From contig NZ_FMXO01000021.1 of NCBI RefSeq assembly GCF_900104215.1, positions 1 to 64,000 of the forward strand: DNA of 64,000 nucleotides, read 5' to 3'. Source of the DNA: Desulfonatronum thiosulfatophilum (GTDB lineage Bacteria; Desulfobacterota; Desulfovibrionia; Desulfovibrionales; Desulfonatronaceae). The notes beneath the pieces are model-generated. The model did not search any database. It was not told the DNA's origin and was given only the letters and a program-made list of their open reading frames with translations. Positions 1 through 8,791 of this stretch are shown in pieces (the stretch's first letter is position 1; the number at the start of each line of letters is the position of its first letter). The translations under genes were made by a program, and so were the position numbers.

Positions 1-1052
1 TCCCGGGCGTGGCTTTGGGGGCGGCCCACGGCATCAAGAGCCGGCAAAATGGTTCGCGGCAGAAACACCCGCTGGTAGGTTTCTTCCAGAAAGGGGATGC
101 ATCCGGGATGGGCCCAAACCTGCAACCCCTCGTCCTCCCGCAAATGCCGGAACCAGACCGGAATCCGTTGATCGCCGTCCTGTTCGGTCCGCGTGATCGT
201 TGCCAGCAACTCGAAGCCGTGCCTGGACAAGTCCAGTCCTGAAGGCGTGCCGTCCGGATTGCTGAACAGGCAGGAAACCTTGCTCCGGGCCAGAGCCAGA
301 AGCATATGCTCCAGCAGGGGCGCAAGGCCCTGGTCGCAGGCGTCCAGCAGCCAGGGGCCGCTGAACGTCACGCTTTTTTCGGACATGTACTCCCAAAAGA
401 GGAGGCCTCGAACCCGGTCCGCATCGTCCAGGGCCACGCTGACCTGCAGTTCTCCGTTCGCGGCCCTGTCCATGATTTTGCCGGGAAAAGCAATCCAGGG
501 CGGCAGTTCCCGGGCTTGGAAGCGCCCCAAAAGCCGGGCGCAGCCGTGGGCGATACGATGATAATCCGTGACGGCCTCCACCCGCACCGGAGCGCACGGC
601 AGGTCCTTCCCGCCCTGCTGTGGGGAGGTCCGTGCATACACGTGATCCTGGCGCAAGGTCAGAAACAGTTGCCCGCCAACCCTGGAAACATGCAGGCCGT
701 CGCTCATCCGCGAGGCCAGCACCAGAGGCAGGGCATGATCATCTTCTTCGCCTGGGTCGGCTCCGGCCACGATATTCATGGCCGAGAGGTCCAGGCTGTC
801 GGCGGCCAGGGTAAACGTGGCCGATACCGCGCCGGGGGCCTGTCCCAGCGATATCTGCACGGCCTCGCCGGGCAGCACCCGGGCCAGATACAGGAGCACT
901 TCCTCCATGGACATGGCCAGGCGCAGCCCCTTTTCCCGGGCCAGCCCGAAAATCCGGGCCGCGTTTTCAGCCGCGGATTGCAGCAGGGGCGCCCAGTCCG
1001 CCTCGGCGGGTACGGCCAAGGTTATGGATTTGTTGTGTTGGGGGGCGGTCAT
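1..1052 (-). CDS. Unknown two-part protein: anti-sigma-ATPase-like N-terminus, GNAT-like C-terminus (C-terminus off window)
   Basis: The frame is open on the minus strand from the ATG at 1052 to the window edge (about 350 residues), so the C-terminus is missing. AAGAGG lies about 8 bases before the ATG. Residues about 20-130 resemble the HATPase fold of RsbW/SpoIIAB-type regulators: a helix with SMEEVLLYLARV matches the usual N-box region, but I see no clear DxGxG nucleotide-binding loop. The remainder looks like an acyltransferase-type alpha/beta domain without a decisive acetyl-CoA motif. Codon use resembles the neighbours, and opposite-strand frames here are shadows. The function is unknown; the two-domain reading comes from pattern resemblance only. 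Confidence 0.6.
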   Translation of the reverse strand, partial: MTAPQHNKSITLAVPAEADWAPLLQSAAENAARIFGLAREKGLRLAMSMEEVLLYLARVLPGEAVQISLGQAPGAVSATFTLAADSLDLSAMNIVAGADPGEEDDHALPLVLASRMSDGLHVSRVGGQLFLTLRQDHVYARTSPQQGGKDLPCAPVRVEAVTDYHRIAHGCARLLGRFQARELPPWIAFPGKIMDRAANGELQVSVALDDADRVRGLLFWEYMSEKSVTFSGPWLLDACDQGLAPLLEHMLLALARSKVSCLFSNPDGTPSGLDLSRHGFELLATITRTEQDGDQRIPVWFRHLREDEGLQVWAHPGCIPFLEETYQRVFLPRTILPALDAVGRPQSHAR

Positions 1053-1179
1053 GGTGGCAAGCCTCTTGGAGAAATCGTCTCAACCAGCCATCGCTTGCCA
1101 TAAAACCTGAAACTTGCAAAGGATTATATGTGGGGCTGACAAGTCACTCACCCCCGCCGTTCACTGCGCTTCATGAACC

Positions 1180-2070
1180 TCAGTTGGATAGTTGCCTTTG
1201 ATCAAGTGCAAGGTGCCAGACGTTCATGCTTTCCAGTCCGCCGGCGATATGGGTGTTGTTGGGCAGGGTTCCGCCGAAGGCGTACCCGGCCCTGGCAAAG
1301 GTGATGTTCATGCCGTAGGACCCGGCCCGGGCGATGGTGTACAGGGTGGCAAGGCCTTCCGCCCGCATTCGGTCTTCCATGTGCTTGAGGAGAATACCGG
1401 CCAGCTTGCGGCCCCTGTATTCCGTCAGGGTGGCGAAATCGGTCATTTCCGCGGCCCCTATTTCCAGATCCATTTCCGCTGATGCCAGGGCCGCCAGGCG
1501 GCCCTGGATCAGAATTCCGTAGTACTGCACGTCGCCGGCCATGGCTTGACGCAGATAGTCCGGGTCAAAGACGGGAAACGGGTAGGAGTCGAACACGTTC
1601 CGATAGAGTGCAGCCATTGCATCGGCCTGATAGGGGTGCATGCGGACGATGTGAGCATTATCGGGCAGCGGCGGCGGGGTGAGCTGCGTACTGAGTCCGG
1701 CCTTTTTTCGGGAAACGGCCAGCACGGTCCGCAGTTCGTCGAGATTGCAGGGATGCTTGCGCCAGTCCGCGAAGTAGCGGCCCATGAATACCCCGCCTTC
1801 CCGGCCGTTGAACAAGCCGGGCACATGGGCCTCGGCGACGTATCCGGCGCGTGTAAACCGGGAAGCGACGTTTTCCGGGACCTTGGCGAAGATCTTGGTG
1901 TACCCGTTTTCCCGAGCCAGCGTCTCCAGCCTGGAAAGAACGGTGGTCTCTTCCCGCGGCGCCAGGTGCATCAGGTAGGCCCGTTCGTTCAACGGACCGT
2001 GCTGGACCAGGGAATTTCCAATGTGCTCGAGACTGTCTGCTGCATGCGCGGCCGACGGACTAAGCGACAT
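1180..2070 (-). CDS. ablB: Putative beta-lysine N6-acetyltransferase AblB
   Basis: 296 residues. Known role of the family: transfer of an acetyl group from acetyl-CoA to the epsilon amine of beta-lysine, giving N-epsilon-acetyl-beta-lysine, a compatible solute made under salt stress. The C-terminal half (about 150-290) is a GNAT domain; the segment [11 protein letters not shown] fits the acetyl-CoA pyrophosphate-binding loop. The N-terminal half, with the FAKVP and FTRAGY segments, is typical of AblB and not of general GNATs. The ATG lies inside the end of ablA (11-base overlap), so the two are probably translationally coupled. The pairing with ablA makes the assignment strong. Confidence 0.9.
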   Translation of the reverse strand: MSLSPSAAHAADSLEHIGNSLVQHGPLNERAYLMHLAPREETTVLSRLETLARENGYTKIFAKVPENVASRFTRAGYVAEAHVPGLFNGREGGVFMGRYFADWRKHPCNLDELRTVLAVSRKKAGLSTQLTPPPLPDNAHIVRMHPYQADAMAALYRNVFDSYPFPVFDPDYLRQAMAGDVQYYGILIQGRLAALASAEMDLEIGAAEMTDFATLTEYRGRKLAGILLKHMEDRMRAEGLATLYTIARAGSYGMNITFARAGYAFGGTLPNNTHIAGGLESMNVWHLALDQRQLSN

Positions 2071-3490
2071 TGTTTTTGGTCTCCGTCATGCTGTCGCGGC
2101 GATCCATGCGCGGATTGTCGCTGGGGGTCAGGCTGCATGTATCGTCCCAATCCGCCAGCAGCTTCTCGATGCCCACGCACTGCTCGATGCCGTCGTCTTC
2201 CTTGAGCTGGAGATTGCAGGCGTCGCATTTGCGATCGCAAAACTGGGCCTCGTAGCTTTCCGGCTCGGCATAGGTGGTGATCACGCCTTCGAAATTGCGC
2301 AGCACGACCTTGTTCGCGCCCCAGGAAACGACATAATTGGGCATGACCGGGATCTTTCCGCCGCCGCCGGGCGCGTCGATGACGTAGGTGGGTACGGAAA
2401 ACCCGCTGGTGTGGCCGCGCAGACTTTCCACGATCTCGATGCCCTTGCCCACGGGGGTCCGAAAATGTTCCAGCCCTTCGGAAAGGTCGCACTGGTACAG
2501 GTAGTATGGACGAACCCGGTTCTTGACCAGCTTCTGGTTCAGGGTGCGGATCAGCCGCTGGCAGTCGTTGACGCCGGCCAGCAGGACGCTCTGGTTGCCG
2601 AGGGGAATTCCGGCATCGGCCAGACGGGCCAGGGCGGCGCGGGATGAGGCGGTCATTTCCCGGGGGTGGTTGAAATGCGTGTTCAGCCAGAGGGGATGAT
2701 GCTTTTTTAGCATGCGCACCAGGTCGTCGGTAACCCGGTACGGCAGGACCACGGGCATGCGTGTGCCGATGCGCACCACTTCCACGTGGTCGATCAGGCG
2801 CAACTCGCCCAGGATCCAGTCCAGGCGCTCGTCGGAAAGCATCAGCGGATCGCCGCCGGAAAGCAGAACATCCCGGACCTGGGGCGTTTTTCGGATATAA
2901 TCCAGCCCCTGAAGCAGATCCTTCTTGCCGGCCATCTCGGCCGTATCGGTGTCTCCCACCTTGCGCTTGCGCGTGCAGTGGCGGCAGTACATGGAACAGA
3001 CATTGCTGATATGAAACAGGACCCGGTCCGGATAGCGATGGGTTATGCCCGGCGCGGGACTGTCCTCATCCTCGTGCAGCGGGTCGGTCATGTCGTGGCG
3101 TCCGACAAGCAACTCCTTGGGAGAAGGGAACGCCTGCCGGAAAACGGGGTCGTTCTCGTAGTCGTTGGGATCGATGAGGGAGAGATAGTATGGGGTGACG
3201 GACATGGGGAACTTGTCCGTCGTCTGGGCGAAAGCCCGGCGTTGCAGTTCCGGAAAGCGTACCCCCAGCAAGCTCTCAAAGGTGTCGACATCCCTGATCG
3301 AATTGCGGATATGCCACTTCCAGTTGGTCCACTGGGATTTCCAATCGACAGCTTTTCCGAGGTTGCGGTTTTCAGGATACGCCCCGATGACGTTGAGAGC
3401 TTTTCGGGAACTATTTGCGGACACGTCAAGTGCCGAATCATTGATCATCTGTGTTGCGACAGCCTGTTGCCGCTCGCTGAGTTGGTACAT
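2060..3490 (-). CDS. ablA: Lysine 2,3-aminomutase
   Basis: 476 residues. Radical-SAM, PLP-dependent enzyme converting L-alpha-lysine to L-beta-lysine in the cytoplasm. The SAM iron-sulfur motif CSMYCRHC gives Cys165, Cys169 and Cys172. PGGGGK near residue 375 carries the PLP lysine, and CDRKCDAC near 415 is the C-terminal metal-binding cluster of this family. It is longer than the usual 415-440 residues because of an N-terminal stretch of about 40 residues and a charged C-terminal tail. The start is set by GGGAGG just before the ATG. First gene of an ablA-ablB unit, which implies acetyl-beta-lysine osmolyte synthesis rather than lysine fermentation, since no fermentation genes are near. Confidence 0.95.
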   Translation of the reverse strand: MYQLSERQQAVATQMINDSALDVSANSSRKALNVIGAYPENRNLGKAVDWKSQWTNWKWHIRNSIRDVDTFESLLGVRFPELQRRAFAQTTDKFPMSVTPYYLSLIDPNDYENDPVFRQAFPSPKELLVGRHDMTDPLHEDEDSPAPGITHRYPDRVLFHISNVCSMYCRHCTRKRKVGDTDTAEMAGKKDLLQGLDYIRKTPQVRDVLLSGGDPLMLSDERLDWILGELRLIDHVEVVRIGTRMPVVLPYRVTDDLVRMLKKHHPLWLNTHFNHPREMTASSRAALARLADAGIPLGNQSVLLAGVNDCQRLIRTLNQKLVKNRVRPYYLYQCDLSEGLEHFRTPVGKGIEIVESLRGHTSGFSVPTYVIDAPGGGGKIPVMPNYVVSWGANKVVLRNFEGVITTYAEPESYEAQFCDRKCDACNLQLKEDDGIEQCVGIEKLLADWDDTCSLTPSDNPRMDRRDSMTETKNNVA

Positions 3491-3598
3491 TTTCCTCCCT
3501 GGTTACAGTTTCGAGGACACGTGCTTGACGTGCCTTTTGACAACCGTCTGAATTAAACAGGCCTGGAACGGGAGGACAAGGGGGGAAAACGGGCAGAT

Positions 3599-3622
3599 AT
3601 CGGGTATTTCTTGATACCCGAT
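3599..3622. promoter_or_regulatory. Perfect 9-bp inverted repeat between the PAS-LuxR gene and ablA
   Basis: ATCGGGTAT, 6-base spacer, ATACCCGAT. It lies just after the stop of the PAS-LuxR gene and about 110 bases upstream of the ablA start. No T-run follows on the minus strand, so it is a poor intrinsic terminator. A dimeric regulator site for the neighbouring LuxR-type protein is the inference; a weak terminator is the alternative. Confidence 0.4.
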
Positions 3623-3636
3623 CAGAACATAACCAA

Positions 3637-4899
3637 TCAGTGTTCTTGGTTTTGTTGGCGCAGAAAGGAGTAAAGCGAAACCTTGCGACCCTTGAGGCCG
3701 AGTTTGCGGCGAATATTTTTGCGGTGGGTTTGAACGGTGTCGAAGGAAGTGTTCAAAAATTCGGCGATATCCCTGGTGCTGCTGCCCAAGCGGATCAAAT
3801 TGCAGATCTCGATTTCGCGCTGGGTGAGCTTGAGCATCAGACGGGAAGTGCCGCCGCCGAGACTGCCCGTGCCTCGGGGAGCAGCGTCGGCGGAAAGCTC
3901 CTCGATACGCGCTTCGATCATCTGCTTGAGCGTGTCGCGCATTTCGGGAGAGTTTTCCCGGGCCATCCGCTCCAGCGCGGGAAGAACGTCCGTGCGGATT
4001 TCCCGGATTACGTCCTCGCGAGCTTTGTCTTTTTCCTCTTCCGAGGAGCGAACCACGTTGCGCAACGCCAAGCTCATCCCCTCCACCTCGGCCCGCTTGC
4101 GGCGCAGCCCTTTTTCCAGGAGCGTCTGAGCGGACAAATCCCGCAGGACCATATGATATAATACAACACCGTGCAGATCGATCCGCCAGAGGCTTATCTC
4201 CACCGGAAGCGGCGCTCCTCGCGCGTCCAGGCAGGTCTTGCGCGACGTCCAGCGCGCTCCGTCCTTGAGCCGGGAGAGCTTCTGCGTGATCCGCTCCCGG
4301 TCATCCGGGCAGAACAAGGACTGCACCGAACGGCCGATCAATCCCTTGCCCTCCGGATCCAGCAGTTCTATGGCCTTGGGGTTGACGGCATGCAGCGCAT
4401 GGTCCTGGGCCAGGAGGACCATGGGGTCCTGGACCCCGTCGAAAATTGCCCCGAAGAGACGAATGGAATTGTCCAGGGCCTGGATATTATCCCCGATTCG
4501 CTCCTTGTACATCTCCTTGAGCAGCACAATGGGCCGGTTGTCCGTGGCGATAACCACATAGCCGGGTGAGGGATCGGCATCCGGCAGCGCAATGATGCGC
4601 AGAGAAAAAGTTCCCTTGCCCATGGGAGCGCCGATTTCATGCACCCGGCCAGGCTGAAACCGATCCAGCGTCTGCTTCAGTCCGTGAACCGGCAAGCCCA
4701 GAACCTCCCAGAACAACCTGCCCTCCACCCCGCCCTGAAAAAAACTTTTTTTATCGTTCCCGGTATCGCGAATGCGACCGGATTGGTCCGTGAAGAAAAC
4801 ATAATCCTTGAACGCCCGAACAACAGCGGAAAGATTCCGCACCGGTTCAGGGGCCGGTCGTTTTCTGGAGATGGTTGTTAATTTTTGCGAAGGAGTCAT
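3637..4899 (-). CDS. PAS-domain LuxR-family transcriptional regulator
   Basis: 420 residues. Residues about 25-130 and 150-280 look like two PAS sensor folds; the second includes DHALHAVNPKAIELLDPEG. A charged helical segment (about 285-345) links them to a C-terminal LuxR helix-turn-helix of about 60 residues starting at LTQREIEICNLI, with TRDIAEFLNTSFDTVQTHRK as recognition region. There is no receiver or kinase domain, so it is probably a one-component cytoplasmic regulator responding to a ligand or redox signal. It is co-oriented with and directly upstream of ablA, so control of osmolyte synthesis is plausible but not shown. Confidence 0.85.
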   Translation of the reverse strand: MTPSQKLTTISRKRPAPEPVRNLSAVVRAFKDYVFFTDQSGRIRDTGNDKKSFFQGGVEGRLFWEVLGLPVHGLKQTLDRFQPGRVHEIGAPMGKGTFSLRIIALPDADPSPGYVVIATDNRPIVLLKEMYKERIGDNIQALDNSIRLFGAIFDGVQDPMVLLAQDHALHAVNPKAIELLDPEGKGLIGRSVQSLFCPDDRERITQKLSRLKDGARWTSRKTCLDARGAPLPVEISLWRIDLHGVVLYHMVLRDLSAQTLLEKGLRRKRAEVEGMSLALRNVVRSSEEEKDKAREDVIREIRTDVLPALERMARENSPEMRDTLKQMIEARIEELSADAAPRGTGSLGGGTSRLMLKLTQREIEICNLIRLGSSTRDIAEFLNTSFDTVQTHRKNIRRKLGLKGRKVSLYSFLRQQNQEH

Positions 4900-5613
4900 G
4901 GCTGGCTATCGGAATCATCTGATCCTGTTCTTTCTGGAATAATTTCATGATGTCACAGTCGCCCCGAACAGGCAACGCGGAATCAAAGACTGTTCAACGG
5001 CACATGTCTTTATTCAAAAGTAATTATTCAGCACTTTTGATTGCATGGCATGAATTGGTCCGGCTTGTCTCGATTTTCTGGCATCGCCTGTCTGACTGAG
5101 TCAGGATTCGTTCATCGAACCATTACCGGGCGCTTGAAGCGCCAACTGCTGTTTATTCACGCAATGGTTCGATGCTAGGAAGCCGACGGAGAAGTTGCGA
5201 GGCCGAAAAATCAAGACAAGCCGGACCGCTGGTGGGTAGTTACATTGAAAATTTTTCTTGGTGATCCGACACGGCGCAAACGCCATATTCCGTGTATCTC
5301 CCTGACGTGGTCGGAACATTAGGCATGTGGTTTATAAAGAACAGGAGGGAATAGTGAACACAACATCGCCAGAACATTTCAAGTACGTCTCGGGCAAGGA
5401 TGCACAAGTCCTATGTTCCAACATCAGGCTTGTATGAAGCCGCTTCGCATGGAGATCTCGCTCAAGATAATGAAAGGGTTTGACCACAATGGGCTCCATG
5501 TGGCACACACGTCTCAAGACTTTAGAGTATAATTCCGGACACTGAATATAAGCCCTTTGCCCGCAACGTGCTCTCTCAGCACCACGAAACCGACACGATC
5601 GACAAGCTGCCCC
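4900..5613. other. 714-base intergenic region containing fold-back repeat copy 1
   Basis: Lies between the divergent PAS-LuxR gene and the first solute-binding-protein gene. It holds the fold-back element at 5020-5243. A TATAAT at 5528-5533 could be a -10 box for the downstream operon, but no acceptable -35 sits at the right distance. Minus-strand open frames here have atypical composition and no recognisable domain, and I do not call them genes. Confidence 0.6.
5020..5243. repeat. Fold-back repeat element, copy 1
   Basis: About 224 bases nearly identical to 22966-23190. Each copy is an imperfect palindrome: GGTCCGGCTTGTCTCGAT near the left end recurs inverted near the right end, extended outward by a GTAACTA-like terminus. 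An inner inverted pair, ATCGAACCATT and AATGGTTCGAT, is also present. No open frame of note, so a non-autonomous MITE-like element or a structured repeat is the likely reading. Confidence 0.8.
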
Positions 5614-7188
5614 ATGCGACATTTCACAGTTCTGATGCTCTGTGCTTTCTGGCTCCATCTAACCGACTTCCAGGCGCCGGCGCATGCCGAGGATTATCCC
5701 AAGAGCGGCGGCACGATCATCCTTGGACGGGCCGCGGATTCCACCTATCTCGACCCGGCAAAGTTCCTGGATAACGAGTCGGCAATGGTCATTGAAAACA
5801 TTTTTGACGGTCTGGTCCGCTATGCCGACCATTCCACCCTGATCGAACCGGCCTTGGCCGTAAGCTGGGAGCGTTCGCAAAACGAACTGGAATGGCTGTT
5901 TCATCTGCGCTCCGGTGTCGTCTTTCACGACGGCTCACCCTTCAATGCCGAAGCCGTGGCCTTCTCGTTCCTGCGGAAAATCGATCCCGCCCACCCTCAT
6001 TTTCGCGAAGAATTTCGCGACATGGACACGGCCTGGCACATCGTTCAGGGAGTGGACAAAGTAGACGAGCACACGGTCAGGATCACCCTGTCCCGGCCCT
6101 TTGCCCCCTTCCTGGACCTTTTGGCCAGACACTCCTCTTATATCGTCAGTCCGGCGGCGGTGAATAAATGGGGCGATGAATTCCACCGTCAACCCGTGGG
6201 TACCGGTCCGTTCATCTTTCAGGAATGGAACGCCGGAACACGAATCATCCTGCGGCGCAACGACATGTATTGGCAAGGTGCGCCGTACCTGGAACGAGTC
6301 GTGTTCAAGGTCATGCCCAACAACAAGGACCGGCTGCTGGCCCTGAAAACCGGAACGATCCAGTGCATGGACGGCATCAATCCGGATGACGTCGGTGAAA
6401 TCAACAGAAGAAACGATCTGCGTCTCGACCAGGTTACCGGCCTGAACGTCGGGTACCTGGCCATGAACACGGCTTCCCCGCCCTGGGACCGGCTCGAAGT
6501 AAGACAGGCCCTGAATCACGCCGTCAATAAACAAGCCCTGGTCAAGCTCTTGTTCCGGGACATGGCCGAAGCGGCCAAGAATCCCATCCCGCCGACGATG
6601 TGGGGCTACAATGAAGAAATCCGGCAATATGACTACGACCCGGACAAGGCTCGTCGAATGCTGGCAGAGATTGGACTGGAGGAGGGATTGAGCACCACGC
6701 TGTGGACCATGCCCGTGGCCAGACCATATCTTCCCGACCCGAAAAGCGCGGCGTTGGCCATTCAGGCCAATCTGGCGGCCGTAGGCATCAAGGCTGAAAT
6801 CGTGACCTACGACTGGCCCGAATATCTGGCCAAACTCTACAACGGAGAGCACGACCTGGCTCTCCTGGGATGGATCGGCACCGGCGACCCGGACAATTTT
6901 TTCTTCAACCTTTTCGACGCCCGAAACGCCCTGCCGCCCAGAGCCTCAAACATCGCCTTCTTCAGGAACGACAGAGCCCAGGCCCTGATCGCCCTGGCTC
7001 GGGAGACCATGGACCAGACTCAACGCGCCGAATACTACAGGCAACTCCAGGAAGTCATTCACGACAACGCGCCCTGGGTGCCTCTGGCCTATGCCCACCA
7101 GGTTCTGGCCAGGCACGAGGACGCCCGCGACATCATCTATCATCCCACCGGAATTCATCGCTATTATCGCGCGTGGCTGAAAAAATGA
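5614..7188 (+). CDS. Extracellular solute-binding protein, peptide/nickel (SBP_bac_5) family, copy A
   Basis: 524 residues from the ATG at 5614, chosen because MRHFTVLMLCAFWL begins a good signal peptide ending in APAHA; a TTG 57 bases upstream would put charged residues ahead of it. The mature protein matches the family throughout: GGTIILGRAADSTYLDPA, the WERSQNELEWLFHLR region, FHDGSPFNAEAVAFS, and VGTGPFIFQEW. Family members bind oligopeptides, nickel or other small ligands in the periplasm and normally deliver them to an ABC permease. Here no permease or ATPase gene follows. The next gene is a paralogue overlapping by 4 bases. Confidence 0.92.
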   Translation: MRHFTVLMLCAFWLHLTDFQAPAHAEDYPKSGGTIILGRAADSTYLDPAKFLDNESAMVIENIFDGLVRYADHSTLIEPALAVSWERSQNELEWLFHLRSGVVFHDGSPFNAEAVAFSFLRKIDPAHPHFREEFRDMDTAWHIVQGVDKVDEHTVRITLSRPFAPFLDLLARHSSYIVSPAAVNKWGDEFHRQPVGTGPFIFQEWNAGTRIILRRNDMYWQGAPYLERVVFKVMPNNKDRLLALKTGTIQCMDGINPDDVGEINRRNDLRLDQVTGLNVGYLAMNTASPPWDRLEVRQALNHAVNKQALVKLLFRDMAEAAKNPIPPTMWGYNEEIRQYDYDPDKARRMLAEIGLEEGLSTTLWTMPVARPYLPDPKSAALAIQANLAAVGIKAEIVTYDWPEYLAKLYNGEHDLALLGWIGTGDPDNFFFNLFDARNALPPRASNIAFFRNDRAQALIALARETMDQTQRAEYYRQLQEVIHDNAPWVPLAYAHQVLARHEDARDIIYHPTGIHRYYRAWLKK

Positions 7189-8762
7189 CGGCAAGGAGCG
7201 AGGTGAAACGGATCCTGCTCCTTGCCGTCTGCCTGGTGCTGTTTTTTCCATCGAACCAGGCCCGGGCTGAACCATCGGGGCAAAAGACGCTGGTCATCGG
7301 TCGCAGTGCGGACTCGGTCACCCTGGACCCCGCCCTTGCTCCGGACAGGGAGTCCAGCAAAGTGGTCGCCCATATTTTCGAAACCCTGGTCCGAGCCGAA
7401 GACGAAGGCTCTCGGATTGAGCCCGGACTGGCTCTTCGTTGGGAGTCCTCACCGGACCGGACCGAATGGTTTTTTCATCTCCGCCCCGGTGTTTTCTTTC
7501 ACGACCAGACCCCGTTCAATGCCCAGGCCGTAATCTTTTCCCTGGCTCGGCAGATCGATCCATCCCATCCGCACCATCTTTCCCACTCCATACTTGAAGC
7601 AGGGATTCGGGATAACATCCGTTCCGTGGACGAAATCGACGAGCTCACCGTGCGCATCGTGCTCGAATCACCCCGCGGCAATTTCTTGAGCAGTCTGAGT
7701 TCCACCAAGGCATCCATCGTCAGTCCGACCGCGGTCCGGCAGACCGGGGCCGCCTTCGCCCGAAACCCAGTGGGTACGGGTCCGTTCAAGTTTCTCCAGT
7801 GGCAGCCGGATGGAACCATTATTCTCGCAAGCCACGAAGACTACTGGGATGGACGAGCCAATCTGGATCGCATTGTCTACCGCACCATTCCGGACAACCT
7901 GGAGCGCCACTTGGCTTTTCAGGGCGGGCATATTCACGTTCTGGACGGCGTCCTTCCCGGCGACGTGCCCCGCCTGCTTCGGCTGCCGCGAACCCGGATT
8001 CTGGCTCATCCCGGAATGAACGTGGCCTTCATGGCCATGAACGTGAACAAACCGCCCCTGGACCGGGTCGAGGTCCGTCGGGCGGTGAATCATGCCGTGA
8101 ACAAGGCGGACCTGGTGAAATATCTCTATCAGGGATTCGCCGATCCGGCCGGTACGCTCCTGCCTCCGACCATGTTCGGACACCATGCGCAAATAAGTGA
8201 CTATGCCTACGATCCGCAAAGGGCCAGGAGGCTTCTGGCGGAAGTCGGATTGCCCGACGGCTTTCGCACCACCTTGTGGGTCATGTCCTCGGCAAGGCCG
8301 TATCTGCCCCAGCCGGTGGAGGCTGCGCGACTGATCCGAGCCGGGCTGGCGGAAGTCGGCATCGAGGCGGAAATCAAAATCCTGGACTGGAGCAGCTACC
8401 TTGAGAGCATCGTTACCGGGCAACACGACATCTGCCTGTTGGGCTGGAACGCACAGACCGCGGATCCCTACCATCTGCTGGAGACCAATCTGGGGCCGCT
8501 CAACACCCAGCCGGGACGGGCGACGAACATCACTTTCTGGCGTAGCGATCGAATGGGCGCCTTGCTGGACAAATTCAGGCACGACATGGAACTCCCCGAA
8601 CAGGAAGCCCTCCTGCACGCGATTCAGGAATTCGTGATGGAGCAAGCTCCCTTGGTGCCGCTCGCCCATGCCCAAACCATATTGGCGGTTCGGGATGATG
8701 TCAGCGGACTCGTGCTGCAACCCAACAACCTGTTGCGTTTGCACCGGGCCGATCTGGATTGA
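7185..8762 (+). CDS. Extracellular solute-binding protein, peptide/nickel (SBP_bac_5) family, copy B
   Basis: 525 residues. The ATG at 7185 overlaps the stop of copy A (ATGA), indicating translational coupling; a GTG at 7203 behind AAGGAG is an alternative start. A signal peptide ends at NQARA. Same fold and landmarks as copy A (DSVTLDPA, FHLRPGVFFHDQTPFNAQA, VGTGPFKFLQW), so the pair arose by tandem duplication followed by divergence. Periplasmic ligand binding is expected; the ligand is unknown. The following gene is a membrane hybrid kinase 29 bases away. Confidence 0.92.
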   Translation: MTARSEVKRILLLAVCLVLFFPSNQARAEPSGQKTLVIGRSADSVTLDPALAPDRESSKVVAHIFETLVRAEDEGSRIEPGLALRWESSPDRTEWFFHLRPGVFFHDQTPFNAQAVIFSLARQIDPSHPHHLSHSILEAGIRDNIRSVDEIDELTVRIVLESPRGNFLSSLSSTKASIVSPTAVRQTGAAFARNPVGTGPFKFLQWQPDGTIILASHEDYWDGRANLDRIVYRTIPDNLERHLAFQGGHIHVLDGVLPGDVPRLLRLPRTRILAHPGMNVAFMAMNVNKPPLDRVEVRRAVNHAVNKADLVKYLYQGFADPAGTLLPPTMFGHHAQISDYAYDPQRARRLLAEVGLPDGFRTTLWVMSSARPYLPQPVEAARLIRAGLAEVGIEAEIKILDWSSYLESIVTGQHDICLLGWNAQTADPYHLLETNLGPLNTQPGRATNITFWRSDRMGALLDKFRHDMELPEQEALLHAIQEFVMEQAPLVPLAHAQTILAVRDDVSGLVLQPNNLLRLHRADLD

Positions 8763-8791
8763 CGCGCCGCGCGGGGGCGCATTGGCCGAAC

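Noticed and set aside
306-1103. Long plus-strand frame opposite the first gene
   Set aside because: Low-complexity Gly/Gln/His/Arg-rich translation typical of an antisense shadow; the minus-strand frame has proper codon character.
5500-5533. Possible sigma-54 site (TGGCACACACGTCTC) before the binding-protein operon
   Set aside because: The essential GC at -12 is replaced by TC; I could not call it a promoter.
5332-5658. 108-codon minus-strand frame upstream of the first binding protein
   Set aside because: Cys/Arg/His-rich, no domain, no ribosome-binding site, and it overlaps the signal-peptide region of the real gene.
5614-8762. Complete peptide ABC transporter operon
   Set aside because: Only the two binding proteins are present; the next gene is a kinase, not a permease.
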